Notes under the pieces: model-generated
What the model was told of the DNA's origin: nothing
The model's input: only the letters and a program-made list of their open reading frames with translations
The model's database searches: none
Source: Hyphomicrobiales bacterium
GTDB taxonomy: Bacteria; Pseudomonadota; Alphaproteobacteria; Rhizobiales; Rhizobiaceae
Assembly (NCBI GenBank): GCA_900465675.1
Contig: UBJR01000028.1
Span: forward strand, 1-64,000
Direction: 5' to 3'
Length of the DNA: 64,000 bases
Shown here: in pieces, positions 26,163-37,520 of the stretch
How positions within the stretch are numbered: the first letter of the stretch is position 1
How the letters are laid out: every line of letters starts with the position of its first letter
Program-made: the position numbers and the translations under genes

Positions 26163-27068
26163 ATGAGCACAACGGTCGAATTCGCGAAGATGAACGGGCT
26201 TGGCAACAAGATTCTGGTTGTCGATATGCGCGGTCGTCCGGATGCCGTGACGCCCGCTGCGGCGATTGCGCTGAACGCCGATCCTGCGACGCAGTTCGAT
26301 CAGATCATGGCGATCCATGATCCGAAGGCCCAGGGTACGGATGCCTGGATCGATATCCTGAATTCCGACGGCTCGAAGGCACAGGCCTGCGGCAACGGCA
26401 CGCGCTGCGTCGTGCAGGCTTTGGCCGCCGAGACCGGCAAGAAGGCCTTCACCTTCCAGACCGTCGCCGGGATCCTCAATGCCGTCGAGCAGGCGGATGG
26501 GACGATTTCGGTCGATATGGGCAAGCCCGTTTTCGAGTGGGACAAGATCCCGCTTGCAGAAGAATTCTACGATACGAGCCGGATCGAACTGCAAATCGGG
26601 CCGATCGACAACCCGGTGCTGCATTCGCCGTCGGTTGCCTCGATGGGTAATCCGCATGCGATCTTCTGGGTCGACAGGGACGTGATGTCCTTCGATCTCG
26701 GCCGTTTCGGGCCGCTGCTCGAAAACCACCCGATGTTCCCCGAAAAGGCGAATATCACCCTGGCTGAGGTTACCTCGCCGTCTTCGATCACCACGCGGAC
26801 GTGGGAACGCGGCGCCGGCCTGACGCTTGCCTGCGGTTCGGCGGCCTGCGCCACTGCCGTCTCCGCCGCCCGCACCGGCCGCACCGGCCGCGATGTCACG
26901 ATCAAGGTTGCGAGCAGCCCGAATGCGGGTTCGCTCTCGATCGAGTGGCGCGAGCGCGACGATCACGTCATCATGACCGGCCCGGCCGAATGGGAATGGT
27001 CGGGCATGGTCGATCCCAAGACAGGCAGCTGGGCGCGCGACGCGGAGCAGGGAGCCGAGGCGCGGTGA
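26163..27068 (+). CDS. dapF: Diaminopimelate epimerase
   Basis: A 301-residue PLP-independent epimerase converting LL-DAP to meso-DAP for lysine and peptidoglycan. The first catalytic Cys is in [14 protein letters not shown] and the second in [18 protein letters not shown]. The N-terminus has [15 protein letters not shown], and [12 protein letters not shown] lies in the middle. The ATG at 26163 ([12 protein letters not shown]) is preferred to that at 26148. The stop overlaps the GTG start of mtaB by 4 bp (GTGA), showing translational coupling. Confidence 0.96.
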   Translation: MSTTVEFAKMNGLGNKILVVDMRGRPDAVTPAAAIALNADPATQFDQIMAIHDPKAQGTDAWIDILNSDGSKAQACGNGTRCVVQALAAETGKKAFTFQTVAGILNAVEQADGTISVDMGKPVFEWDKIPLAEEFYDTSRIELQIGPIDNPVLHSPSVASMGNPHAIFWVDRDVMSFDLGRFGPLLENHPMFPEKANITLAEVTSPSSITTRTWERGAGLTLACGSAACATAVSAARTGRTGRDVTIKVASSPNAGSLSIEWRERDDHVIMTGPAEWEWSGMVDPKTGSWARDAEQGAEAR

Positions 27069-28339
27069 GCGGCGTCGAGGTCATCACCTTCGGCTGCCGT
27101 CTCAATACCTACGAATCCGAAGTGATGCGGGCGGAGGCCGAGAAGGCCGGACTCAACAATGCCATCCTCGTCAATACCTGCGCCGTCACCGGTGAGGCCG
27201 TGCGTCAGGCCCGCCAGGCGATCCGCCGTGCGCGGCGCGATAATCCGCATGCTCGCATCATCGTGACCGGCTGCGCGGCGCAGACCGAAAAGCAGGTCTT
27301 TGCCGAAATGGCCGAGGTCGATGCTGTCCTTGGCAATGAAGATAAGCTGAAGAGCGCCTCCTACCGCGCGCTGCCGGATTTCGGCGTCTCGGCGGAAGAG
27401 AAGCTGCGCGTCAACGACATCATGAGCGTCAAGGCGACGGCGCCGCAGATGGTCAAGCATATCGACGGGCATGTGCGCGCCTTCATCCAGGTGCAGAATG
27501 GCTGCGATCACCGCTGTACCTTCTGCATCATTCCTTACGGGCGCGGCAATTCGCGTTCTGTGCCGATGGGGGCTGTCGTCGATCAGGCTCGCAATCTGGT
27601 CGAGGGCGGGTACAGCGAAATCGTTCTGACGGGTGTCGATGCCACCAGCTATGGCGCCGATCTGCCGGGCCAGCCGACGCTTGGAATGCTGGCCAAGACG
27701 CTGTTGAAGCAGATCCCCGAAATCCGCCGTCTCAGGCTGTCGTCGATCGACAGCATCGAGGCTGACAATCACCTCTTCGACCTTATCGCCGATGAACCGC
27801 GCTTCATGCCGCATCTGCATCTGTCGCTGCAGCATGGTGACGACATGATCCTGAAGCGCATGAAGCGGCGGCATGGCCGCGCCGATGCGCTCGATTTTGT
27901 CGCTCAGGTGCGGCGCCTGCGCCCGGACATGGCTTTCGGTGCGGATATGATTGCCGGTTTCCCGACTGAAACCGAGGAGATGTTCGCCAATGCCACCAGC
28001 CTCGCGGAAGAGGCTGATATCGCGCATCTACACGTTTTCCCTTACAGCCCGCGTCCCGGAACGCCCGCCGCCCGCATGCCGCAGCTTGATCGTTCGCTGA
28101 TCAAGGACCGCGCCGCGCGGCTGCGCACCACTGGACAGGCGCTGCATCGCTCCCATCTGGACAGGATGGTCGGAACGCGGCAGTGGCTGCTGGTGGAAAA
28201 CAACGGTCTGGCACATACGGAAAATTTCACGCTTGCCGCCGCTCCCGGCCTTCGCCCGCGCTCCCTACTGCAGGCCGAGATCACCGGCCACAACGGCAAG
28301 CACCTCGACATGCAATTGACGGCGGCGGAAGCCGCCTGA
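27065..28339 (+). CDS. mtaB: tRNA t6A37 methylthiotransferase MtaB
   Basis: A 424-residue radical SAM enzyme that converts t6A37 to ms2t6A37 in tRNAs reading ANN codons. The N-terminal UPF0004 domain has [35 protein letters not shown] and [13 protein letters not shown] (three Cys of one Fe-S cluster). The radical SAM triad is [20 protein letters not shown], followed by RSVP and later [14 protein letters not shown], in place of the more common SSIEP stretch. A TRAM-like C-terminus follows. The start is GTG inside the dapF stop. ftsY begins 15 bp later, so dapF-mtaB-ftsY look like one transcript. Confidence 0.93.
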   Translation: MSGVEVITFGCRLNTYESEVMRAEAEKAGLNNAILVNTCAVTGEAVRQARQAIRRARRDNPHARIIVTGCAAQTEKQVFAEMAEVDAVLGNEDKLKSASYRALPDFGVSAEEKLRVNDIMSVKATAPQMVKHIDGHVRAFIQVQNGCDHRCTFCIIPYGRGNSRSVPMGAVVDQARNLVEGGYSEIVLTGVDATSYGADLPGQPTLGMLAKTLLKQIPEIRRLRLSSIDSIEADNHLFDLIADEPRFMPHLHLSLQHGDDMILKRMKRRHGRADALDFVAQVRRLRPDMAFGADMIAGFPTETEEMFANATSLAEEADIAHLHVFPYSPRPGTPAARMPQLDRSLIKDRAARLRTTGQALHRSHLDRMVGTRQWLLVENNGLAHTENFTLAAAPGLRPRSLLQAEITGHNGKHLDMQLTAAEAA

Positions 28340-28354
28340 GTTTACGGAATTCAA

Positions 28355-29944
28355 ATGGCGTTCAGTTTCATCAAAAAGGTCTTCACCTTCGGCAAGCCGC
28401 TCGAGGAGGCAAAGCCAGAGGAGGCTGTGCCCGCGATCGAGCCGGTGAAGGACGAGCTGCCGGTTGCTGCCGATCCGGTTCTGCCAGAAGAGGTGGATAC
28501 CGCCGGTGGGCCGGTTGCCGGTGTTGCCGAGGCCGAACCGGTCGCGCCAGCGGAGGAAGAGCCGGCGATCCTGCCGGATGCCGAGCAGCTGGGTGACATC
28601 GGTGTCGTGCCGTTGTCGCTGCTACAGGCGGAAGCTGAGGCCGGAACTGAAGACCAAAGCGCAATACCTGCGGATACACCCCCCTCTGTCCCTCCGGGAC
28701 ATCTCCCCCTCAAGGGGGGAGATCAGGTCGAGCTTGAGGCGGCTGCTGATTCAGTAATGGCGGACGAAGAGCCTGTTGAAGTCCAGGCAGAAACTGCAGC
28801 GGCTTCCGCTGAGGACGAAATAGCTCCAGAAGCGAGCGAGCGCCCCCAGCCGATCTCCCCCCTTGAGGGGGAGATGCCCGGCAGGGCAGAGGGGGGTATC
28901 GCTCCCGCCAACCTCGAAGAATCGTCACCTACGACAACCGAGGCATCCGAGCCGCTCATCCTTCCCAAGGGCTTCGCCACCGGCGCTGTCGCCTCCGAAT
29001 CCGAACCACTCGTCCCGCAACCGAAGCTCACCTGGTTCCAGCGCCTGCGAGCCGGTCTCGCCCGCACCTCCTCGCAGCTCACCGGCCAGATCGCCGCGCT
29101 CTTCACCAAGCGCAAGCTCGATGACGAGACCCTGCAGGACCTCGAAGACCTGCTGATCCAGGCCGATCTCGGCGTCGAGACGGCGATGCGCGTCACCGAT
29201 ACGCTGGCGTCCGAGCGCTACGGCAAGGATGTAACAGGCGAAGACGTCAGCCGCATCATGGCGAGCGAGATTGCCAAGGTGCTGAAGCCGGTCGCCAAGC
29301 CGCTGCAGCTCGATCTCAGCCACAAGCCGCATGTCATCCTCGTCGTCGGTGTCAATGGCACCGGCAAGACGACGACCATCGGCAAGCTGGCCGCCAAGCT
29401 CTCAGGCGCTGGGCTGAAGGTGATGGTTGCCGCCGGCGATACGTTCCGCGCTGCGGCGATCGAGCAGCTGAAGATCTGGGCCGATCGCACGAAATCCGAA
29501 TTTATCGGCACCAAGCTTGGCGCCGATGCCGCTGGGCTTGCCTATGATGCCTTCGAGCAGGCCAAGGCAAAGAAATGCGACGTGCTGATCATCGATACCG
29601 CAGGACGCCTTCAGAACAAGGCGGAACTCATGGCCGAACTGGAAAAGATCGTGCGTGTGCTCGGCAAGCTCGATCCCGATGCGCCGCACACCGTTCTGCA
29701 GACGCTGGACGCGACGACCGGGCAGAACGCGCTCAACCAGGTGGAAATCTTCCGCAATGTGGCGGGCGTTAACGGGTTGATCATGACCAAGCTCGACGGC
29801 ACGGCGCGCGGCGGTATCCTCGTGGCGATCTCCGCCAAGCACAAGCTGCCGGTCTATTTCATCGGCGTCGGCGAGGGTGTGGACGATCTGGAGCCGTTCG
29901 AGGCCGAGGATTTTGCCCATGCCATTGCCGGTCTCGGGCAATGA
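28355..29944 (+). CDS. ftsY: SRP receptor FtsY
   Basis: A 529-residue receptor for Ffh at the inner membrane. The N-terminal A domain (about residues 1-225) is acidic and low in complexity. The N domain begins near LTWFQRLRAGLARTSSQLTG. The G domain has VVGVNGTGKTTTIGKLAAKL (G1), AAGDTFRAAAIEQLKIW, VLIIDTAGRLQNKAELMAEL (G3), MTKLDGTARGG (TKLD) and YFIGVGEGVDDLEPF. The A domain contains two palindromic repeat units in opposite orientation (28679-28723 and 28853-28898), read in frame as residues 109-123 and 167-182, for example SPLEGEMPGRAEGG. The SRP partner Ffh lies 4 kb away. It follows mtaB by 15 bp. Confidence 0.96.
   Translation: MAFSFIKKVFTFGKPLEEAKPEEAVPAIEPVKDELPVAADPVLPEEVDTAGGPVAGVAEAEPVAPAEEEPAILPDAEQLGDIGVVPLSLLQAEAEAGTEDQSAIPADTPPSVPPGHLPLKGGDQVELEAAADSVMADEEPVEVQAETAAASAEDEIAPEASERPQPISPLEGEMPGRAEGGIAPANLEESSPTTTEASEPLILPKGFATGAVASESEPLVPQPKLTWFQRLRAGLARTSSQLTGQIAALFTKRKLDDETLQDLEDLLIQADLGVETAMRVTDTLASERYGKDVTGEDVSRIMASEIAKVLKPVAKPLQLDLSHKPHVILVVGVNGTGKTTTIGKLAAKLSGAGLKVMVAAGDTFRAAAIEQLKIWADRTKSEFIGTKLGADAAGLAYDAFEQAKAKKCDVLIIDTAGRLQNKAELMAELEKIVRVLGKLDPDAPHTVLQTLDATTGQNALNQVEIFRNVAGVNGLIMTKLDGTARGGILVAISAKHKLPVYFIGVGEGVDDLEPFEAEDFAHAIAGLGQ
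28679..28723 (+). repeat. RIME-like palindromic repeat unit inside ftsY (unit 1)
   Basis: A 45-bp unit made of a C-rich tract, a GTCCCTCCGGGAC hairpin and the palindrome ATCTCCCCCTCAAGGGGGGA with GAT. It is nearly identical, in reverse orientation, to unit 2 at 28853-28898, and to the units between ccmA and ccmB. It is translated in frame. Confidence 0.85.
28853..28898 (-). repeat. RIME-like palindromic repeat unit inside ftsY (unit 2)
   Basis: The palindrome ATCTCCCCCCTTGAGGGGGA with GAT is followed by GCCCGGCAGGGC and a G-rich tract. It is the inverse of unit 1. The segment just before it (28831-28852) also resembles the DNA inside the ccmA-ccmB repeat, so more than the palindrome is shared. 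Confidence 0.85.
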
Positions 29945-30009
29945 TGCCACAGATATGACGAGAAGGGCGCGCATGCCGCGCCTGACAAACGAATAGGTTC
30001 GACGCACGC

Positions 30010-30654
30010 ATGACCACCGAAAGCGATATCACGCCCTCTTCCGCCGACCGGCATCACCCGATGCTGAAGCTGGCGCTCGAGCTCGGGCCGCTGCTGATCT
30101 TCTTCTTCGCCAATCTCCGCGGCCAGTGGCTGGTCGACCGGTTTCCGGCTCTGAGCGAGCTTGGCGGTCCACTGTTCGTCGCCACCGGCCTGTTCATGGC
30201 CGCGACCGTCATTTCGCTGGTTGCCTCGAAGATCATCCTGGGCCATCTGCCGATCATGCCCTTCGTCTCGGGTATCGTCGTGCTGATCTTCGGCTCGCTG
30301 TCGATCTATCTGCAGAACGAAACCTTCATCAAGATGAAGCCGACGATCGTCAATGCGCTGTTTGGTGTGGCGCTCTTGGGCGGCCTTGCCTTCGGCAAGT
30401 CCTTGCTCGGCTATGTCTTCAACGCCGCCTTTCAGCTCGATGCTGAGGGATGGCGCAAGCTGACGCTGCGGTGGGGCATCTTCTTCCTGTTTCTGGCCGT
30501 GCTCAATGAAGTCGTATGGCGGAATTTCTCCGATGACTTCTGGATCGCCTTCAAGGTCTGGGGCACGATGCCTGTTACCATCATCTTCACCATGGCGCAG
30601 ATGCCGCTGATCCTGAGACACACGGTGCAGCCTGCCGGAGAAACCGACAAGTGA
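30010..30654 (+). CDS. yciB: Inner membrane protein YciB (septation protein A/IspZ family)
   Basis: A 214-residue polytopic protein with five to six hydrophobic segments. The family features are [40 protein letters not shown] and [20 protein letters not shown], followed by [20 protein letters not shown]. YciB/IspZ is linked to cell-envelope synthesis and septation. A 65-bp gap separates it from ftsY. Its TGA overlaps the GTG start of the DUF2585 gene, so the two are coupled. Confidence 0.93.
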   Translation: MTTESDITPSSADRHHPMLKLALELGPLLIFFFANLRGQWLVDRFPALSELGGPLFVATGLFMAATVISLVASKIILGHLPIMPFVSGIVVLIFGSLSIYLQNETFIKMKPTIVNALFGVALLGGLAFGKSLLGYVFNAAFQLDAEGWRKLTLRWGIFFLFLAVLNEVVWRNFSDDFWIAFKVWGTMPVTIIFTMAQMPLILRHTVQPAGETDK

Positions 30655-31238
30655 GCTTCGACGGCACGGCTGAGCGGACGAAACATCAAAACTTCTGGTT
30701 CATCGCTTGCATTGGCGTGCTTCTGGCGCAGATTGTGGCCGAATATTTCATGGGCCGCACGCCGATCTGCACCTGCGGCTACGTCAAGCTCTGGGAAGGC
30801 ACCGTCAATTCTAGTGGCAATTCCCAGCATCTGTCCGACTGGTACACGCCGTCGCATATCATCCACGGCTTCCTGTTCTACGGGCTGGCGCATCTCGTGC
30901 TGCGCAACAAGCCCATCGGCGCGAAACTGCTGCTGGCGCTGGTGATCGAATCCAGCTGGGAACTGCTCGAGAATTCGCCGATCATCATCGACCGCTATCG
31001 GGCCGCGACGATCTCGCTCGATTATTACGGCGACAGCATTCTGAATTCGGCGATGGACGCGGTCTTCATGGTCGTCGGTTTCTTCTTCGCCGCGCGTGCG
31101 CCGGTTGCCCTGACGGTGGCGATCGCCATCTTCTTCGAGATTTTTACCGGCTACATGATCCGGGACAACCTGACGCTCAATGTCTTGATGCTGGTCTGGC
31201 CGATCGAGGCCGTGAAGGCCTGGCAGAGTGCGGCTTAG
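30651..31238 (+). CDS. DUF2585 (UPF0314) family membrane protein
   Basis: A 195-residue protein with four to five hydrophobic segments. It has the DUF2585 pattern [60 protein letters not shown] and [20 protein letters not shown]. The conserved Cys, His and Glu residues suggest a metal or active site, but no function is known. It starts at a GTG overlapping the yciB stop. Its stop overlaps the stop of the convergent ccmG gene by 4 bp. Confidence 0.88.
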   Translation: MSFDGTAERTKHQNFWFIACIGVLLAQIVAEYFMGRTPICTCGYVKLWEGTVNSSGNSQHLSDWYTPSHIIHGFLFYGLAHLVLRNKPIGAKLLLALVIESSWELLENSPIIIDRYRAATISLDYYGDSILNSAMDAVFMVVGFFFAARAPVALTVAIAIFFEIFTGYMIRDNLTLNVLMLVWPIEAVKAWQSAA

Positions 31239-31840
31239 GACGCCGGTTTTCCCAGCACCTTCTCCATCGCCGGAAACAGTCCTTCCTTCATGCTGATCTC
31301 ATCGAAGGGGCCGACGCGCTTATAGAGGATCGTGCCGTCGGGGCCGACGAGATAGCTTTCCGGGACGCCATAGACACCCCAGTCGATCGCTGCCTTGCCG
31401 TTCGGATCGACGCCGATGGCGTTGAAGGGGTTGCCGAGTTCGCCCAGGAACTGGAGCGCGTTCGCGCTCTTGTCCTTGTAGTTGATGGCGACAATGTTCA
31501 GCCTGCCGTCGGCGGCCAGCTGCTTCAGGATCGGATGCTCCTGGCGGCAGGGGATGCACCAGGAGGCGAAGACGTTGACGAGCGTCAGCTTGCCCTTCAC
31601 GGCCGCATCGGTGAGCGCCGGAAGGTTCGAGCCTTCAAGCGGGGCGAGGTTCAGCGATGGTGCCTTGGTGCCGAGCAGCGCCGAGGGGATTTCGGAAATG
31701 TCCTTGCCGTGGAAATCCTGGTCGTAGAGCATTTTTCCGGCGGTGGCGGCGATGCCGCCGAAGACCACAAGTGGGATCAATGCCACGGCATAGCGGCTGA
31801 GGCCGCGGCGGGCTGCTGGCTGGGTTTCGGGCGCGCTCAT
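31235..31840 (-). CDS. ccmG: Cytochrome c biogenesis thiol-disulfide protein CcmG (DsbE/CycY)
   Basis: A 201-residue membrane-anchored periplasmic thioredoxin that reduces apocytochrome c CXXCH thiols for heme attachment. An N-terminal anchor ([20 protein letters not shown]) is followed by a thioredoxin fold with the active site [18 protein letters not shown]. The family Glu/Pro insert is [20 protein letters not shown], ending [16 protein letters not shown]. Its ATG overlaps the ccmD stop (ATGA). It is the last gene of ccmABCDG. Confidence 0.94.
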   Translation of the reverse strand: MSAPETQPAARRGLSRYAVALIPLVVFGGIAATAGKMLYDQDFHGKDISEIPSALLGTKAPSLNLAPLEGSNLPALTDAAVKGKLTLVNVFASWCIPCRQEHPILKQLAADGRLNIVAINYKDKSANALQFLGELGNPFNAIGVDPNGKAAIDWGVYGVPESYLVGPDGTILYKRVGPFDEISMKEGLFPAMEKVLGKPAS

Positions 31841-32004
31841 TCGCTGCCCTTCGGCCGTGCCGAGCGGCGGCGGATGCCGGATGCCTCCAGAGCGGCGAGT
31901 TCCTTCTGGCGTGCGCGGCCATCGGCCCAGATCCAGAGCGTGACGGCTATGGTGATCACGGCAGCAAACCCATAGGCGCTATAGACATAGAAAGCGTGAG
32001 ACAT
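31837..32004 (-). CDS. ccmD: Heme exporter protein CcmD
   Basis: A 55-residue protein: [20 protein letters not shown], then [20 protein letters not shown] and a basic tail. One membrane helix is followed by a charged cytoplasmic end, the CcmD layout with its Tyr-rich start and DGRARQKEL motif. CcmD releases holo-CcmE from the CcmABC complex. It starts 3 bp after the ccmC stop, and its TGA overlaps the ccmG ATG. It is short and easily missed. Confidence 0.92.
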   Translation of the reverse strand: MSHAFYVYSAYGFAAVITIAVTLWIWADGRARQKELAALEASGIRRRSARPKGSE

Positions 32005-32007
32005 CGA

Positions 32008-32769
32008 TCAGTCCTCGCGGCTTGCCAGACGGGCCGCAAGGCGGCGCTGGGCGGTGACACGGCGGCGCCAGATCTCGTTGCGCATCGCCATGATGTGCAG
32101 CGTGAAGAACAGCAGCGTGAATCCAATGGCCATGACGAAGAGCGGGCGCAGGAATTCCGGATCGATCGCCGGGCCGTCGAGTCGCATGACGCTTGCCGGC
32201 TGGTGCAGCGTGTTCCACCATTCGACCGAGAACTTGATGATCGGGATGTTGACGAAGCCGACGAGGATCAGCACCGCGACGACACGGGCGGCCTTCGAGG
32301 GATCGTCGATCGCGCGGTTCAACGCGATCAGGCCGAGATACATGAGGAAGAGCACGAAGACAGAGGTCAGGCGTGCGTCCCATACCCACCAGGTTCCCCA
32401 CATCGGCTTTCCCCAGAGCGAGCCGGTGACGAGCGCGAGCAGGGTGAAGGCGGCGCCGAGTGGTGCTGCGGATTTCGCAGCGACGTCGGCCAGCGGGTGG
32501 CGCCAGACGAGCGTGCCGATCGCCGAGATGCTCATGACCGTGTAGCACATCATCGCCAGCCAGGCCGAGGGCACATGGATATACATGATGCGGACGGTTT
32601 CGCCCTGCTGGTAGTCGCCCTCGGTCGCGAAGCTGAGATACAGCCCCACGGCCAGACAGAGAGCCGTGATGCCAGCCATCCAGGGAATGACGCGTTGTGC
32701 CAGCGCCAGGAACCGCGTCGGGTTCGCGAGGTCGCTGAATTTGCTGATGGCAAGGCTTGTTTCGCTCAT
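32008..32769 (-). CDS. ccmC: Heme ABC transporter permease CcmC
   Basis: A 253-residue protein with six membrane segments and the heme-handling WWD domain: GSLWGKPMWGTWWVWDARLT. It is flanked by conserved His residues in YIHVPSAWLAMMCYTVMS and the region VEWWNTLHQPASV. It presents heme to CcmE. The ATG at 32769 is preferred; the frame continues upstream to 32883 over the end of ccmB. It is third in the ccmABCDG series, 58 bp after ccmB. Confidence 0.95.
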   Translation of the reverse strand: MSETSLAISKFSDLANPTRFLALAQRVIPWMAGITALCLAVGLYLSFATEGDYQQGETVRIMYIHVPSAWLAMMCYTVMSISAIGTLVWRHPLADVAAKSAAPLGAAFTLLALVTGSLWGKPMWGTWWVWDARLTSVFVLFLMYLGLIALNRAIDDPSKAARVVAVLILVGFVNIPIIKFSVEWWNTLHQPASVMRLDGPAIDPEFLRPLFVMAIGFTLLFFTLHIMAMRNEIWRRRVTAQRRLAARLASRED

Positions 32770-32827
32770 GAGCGGTTCTTTACCTTGAACGGGTTCTTCC
32801 CGCAATTGATGCCGGTCAACGCCATGA

Positions 32828-33487
32828 TCAATCCGACGTGTTTCTGAGTGCCAGCGCTGCCGCTGCCGGGCCGATGACCGCAAAGAACAGCGTCAATGCG
32901 ATGAGAATAAGGAAGGGCGGCAGGAAGGGTGCCGGATCCTCGACGGCCGCATAGCTGGCGCTGACGCCGAAGATCAGCACTGGAATGGCGAGCGGCAACA
33001 CGAGGATCGAGACCAGCAGACCGCCGCGTGGCAGGGCAACCGCGACGGCTGCGCCGACAGCACCGATGAAGGTGATGGCGGGCGAGCCGACCAGCAGCGT
33101 CAGCATCGTGGCGCCGATCGCTGTCTCGTTCATGTTCATGAAGAGGCCGAGCAGCGGCGAGGCGATGACCAGCGGCAGGCTGGTGGCGGTCCAGTGGGCG
33201 AGGCATTTGACGAGAACGGTGAGCACTAACGGCGTTTCCTGCATCAGCAGAAGATCCAGCGATCCGTCGTCGCGCTCGGCCTGGAACAGGCGGTCGAGGC
33301 CGAGAAGGGCCGATAGCAGTGCGCCGATCCAGACAATGGCCGGGCCGATGCGCGAAAGCAGGTTGAGATCGGGGCCAACGCCGAAGGGGATGACGGCGAC
33401 GACGGTCAGGAAGAACAAGACGCCGATGAGCGCACCGCCGCCGGCGCGGATCGAGAGCTTCAGGTCGCGGAGGAAGAGGGCGGTCAT
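32828..33487 (-). CDS. ccmB: Heme exporter permease CcmB
   Basis: A 219-residue membrane protein with six hydrophobic segments and the CcmB pattern FLRDLKLSIRAGGGALIGVL, ALLSALLGLDRLFQAERDDG, SLDLLLMQETPLVLTVLVKC and LGLFMNMNETAIGATMLTLL. With CcmA and CcmC it forms the ATPase complex that releases holo-CcmE. A 214-bp gap with a palindromic repeat separates it from ccmA. CcmB and CcmA gaps in such operons are usually short, so the repeat looks like an insertion. Confidence 0.94.
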   Translation of the reverse strand: MTALFLRDLKLSIRAGGGALIGVLFFLTVVAVIPFGVGPDLNLLSRIGPAIVWIGALLSALLGLDRLFQAERDDGSLDLLLMQETPLVLTVLVKCLAHWTATSLPLVIASPLLGLFMNMNETAIGATMLTLLVGSPAITFIGAVGAAVAVALPRGGLLVSILVLPLAIPVLIFGVSASYAAVEDPAPFLPPFLILIALTLFFAVIGPAAAALALRNTSD

Positions 33488-33521
33488 TTGAGGTGGTTCT
33501 CGTTGCCGGTTGAGCGTGGAG

Positions 33522-33567
33522 TACCCCCCTCTGTCCTGGCGGACATCTCCCCCTCAAGGGGGGAGAT
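33522..33567 (+). repeat. RIME-like palindromic repeat unit between ccmA and ccmB (unit A)
   Basis: The C-rich tract, GTCCTGGCGGAC and the ATCTCCCCCTCAAGGGGGGA palindrome with GAT closely match unit 1 in ftsY. It is in inverted orientation to unit B. Confidence 0.85.
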
Positions 33568-33627
33568 TGGCTGGGCGCGACCGCTCGCTCTCTTGTCACT
33601 ATTTTGTTGGGCCGCCGCAACAGGTCG

Positions 33628-33673
33628 ATCTCCACCCTTGAGGGGGAGATGCCCGGCAGGGCAGAGGGGGGTA
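33628..33673 (-). repeat. RIME-like palindromic repeat unit between ccmA and ccmB (unit B)
   Basis: ATCTCCACCCTTGAGGGGGA with GAT, GCCCGGCAGGGC and a G-rich tract. The last 30 bp equal ftsY unit 2. With unit A it bounds a 152-bp element that replaces the normal short ccmA-ccmB spacer. Confidence 0.85.
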
Positions 33674-33701
33674 ATGCTGGCGCCGGGGCTGACTGTATTC
33701 C

Positions 33702-34349
33702 TCATCCCCACACCCCCTGCTCCACACCCGCAAACCCCGTCATCTGCAATTCCCTAGCATTCTCCAGCCCAAGCGGCTGATGCGTCGCGGCCAGCACGAT
33801 TCCGCCCTTCTCCTGATGCGCTGCAATCAGCGCCGCAAACATCCTGTCCGCACTCGCATCGAGTGCTGCAGTCGGTTCGTCCAGGATCCACACCGGGCGG
33901 TAGGCGACCAGCAGTTTGGCGAAGGCGAAGCGGCGTTGCTGGCCGGCGGAGAGATAGCCGAAGGGGAGATGGGTAATGCCGGGAAGGCCGACGGCTTCCG
34001 CGGCCTCCATGATCGGCAGTCCTTCGCCACCGGAAGCGTTACCGAGAAAGTCCTGCCAGAAGGTCAAATTTTCGGCGACCGTGAGCTCGCTTTTCATCGC
34101 GTTGCGGTGGCCGAGATAGTGGCTGATTTCGCTGGCGCGATGTTCTGAAGAGCCCTGCGAATCAGTGAAGCGGACGGTGCCGTTTTCGGGCCGCAGAAGT
34201 CCTGCCGCGACACGCAGTAAAGTGGACTTTCCCGATCCATTTTTCCCTGTCAAAACCAGTGCTTCGCCGGCTTCGATGCGGAACGAGATATCCTTGAAAA
34301 TCAGGTCTTCGCCGCGGCGTGCTGAGAGATTTTCGGCAGTCAGATGCAT
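33702..34349 (-). CDS. ccmA: Heme exporter ATP-binding protein CcmA
   Basis: A 215-residue ABC ATPase of the CcmABCD complex. It has Walker [21 protein letters not shown], the signature FGYLSAGQQRRFAFAKLL and Walker B PVWILDEPTAALDASADRMF. The size matches CcmA (about 205-215). The ATG at 34349 (MHLTAENLSARR) is taken; ATGs at 34379 and 34424 are in frame. First gene of the operon, divergent from acnA, from which 260 bp separate it. Confidence 0.93.
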   Translation of the reverse strand: MHLTAENLSARRGEDLIFKDISFRIEAGEALVLTGKNGSGKSTLLRVAAGLLRPENGTVRFTDSQGSSEHRASEISHYLGHRNAMKSELTVAENLTFWQDFLGNASGGEGLPIMEAAEAVGLPGITHLPFGYLSAGQQRRFAFAKLLVAYRPVWILDEPTAALDASADRMFAALIAAHQEKGGIVLAATHQPLGLENARELQMTGFAGVEQGVWG

Positions 34350-34428
34350 GGCGTTTCCGTTGATTAAGATTTTAGTCATCGCGACGCAAAAAATGTCCGA
34401 AATGGGCCACGCAGTATCTGGCACCCTT

Positions 34429-34445
34429 CTTAGAAATTATCTATA
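34429..34445. promoter_or_regulatory. Candidate Irr/ICE-like box between ccmA and acnA
   Basis: CTTAGAA-ATT-ATCTATA resembles the rhizobial iron-control element (TTTAGAA-N3-TTCTAAA), with 11 of 14 arm bases matching on the reverse strand. Both flanking genes concern iron: heme delivery and an Fe-S enzyme. Tentative. Confidence 0.35.
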
Positions 34446-34610
34446 AGACCCGCAACCACGCCAGCGGTCGGCGTGAACTTCATCCTTGCGCCGAACATGG
34501 AATATTCTTTCCACGTGCGGACAGCGGAAATGGCCGTACCCGCATCCTGATGTGCATTAAGTGCATAGGCGTTCGCACGACTGTGTTGGCTATCAGAAAC
34601 GGGGTATCTC

Positions 34611-37301
<2,691 letters not shown>

Positions 37302-37327
37302 TTCTTAAGACAAGCACACGATAATTG

Positions 37328-37360
37328 CCGCCGGGGAGCAATCTCCGGCGGTTTTTCTTT
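37328..37360 (+). terminator. Intrinsic terminator of acnA
   Basis: CCGCCGG and CCGGCGG arms with the loop GGAGCAATCT are followed by TTTTTCTTT. Confidence 0.85.
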
Positions 37361-37520
37361 GCGGGGACGGGCTCACGGCGATGTGTTCCGGCTGCGATGG
37401 CGGGTGGGGATGTCTCACCCCTTCGTTACTTCCCGTTTGGAACCGGAAGGATTATCTCTACGGTCGTCAATCAGGCCGCGCGGCCTTCGTTCGCCCGATG
37501 TCCTGGATAAAGAGGTTGCA

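Noticed and set aside
28355-28900. ftsY as a pseudogene or fusion because of repeat DNA in its 5' half
   Set aside because: The frame is intact through both repeats and all GTPase motifs are present, so the gene looks functional.
37439-37470. RpoE2-type promoter (GGAAC) before the DUF1223 gene
   Set aside because: A GGAAC element is present, but the matching -10 (CGTT) at 16-17 bp is not convincing.
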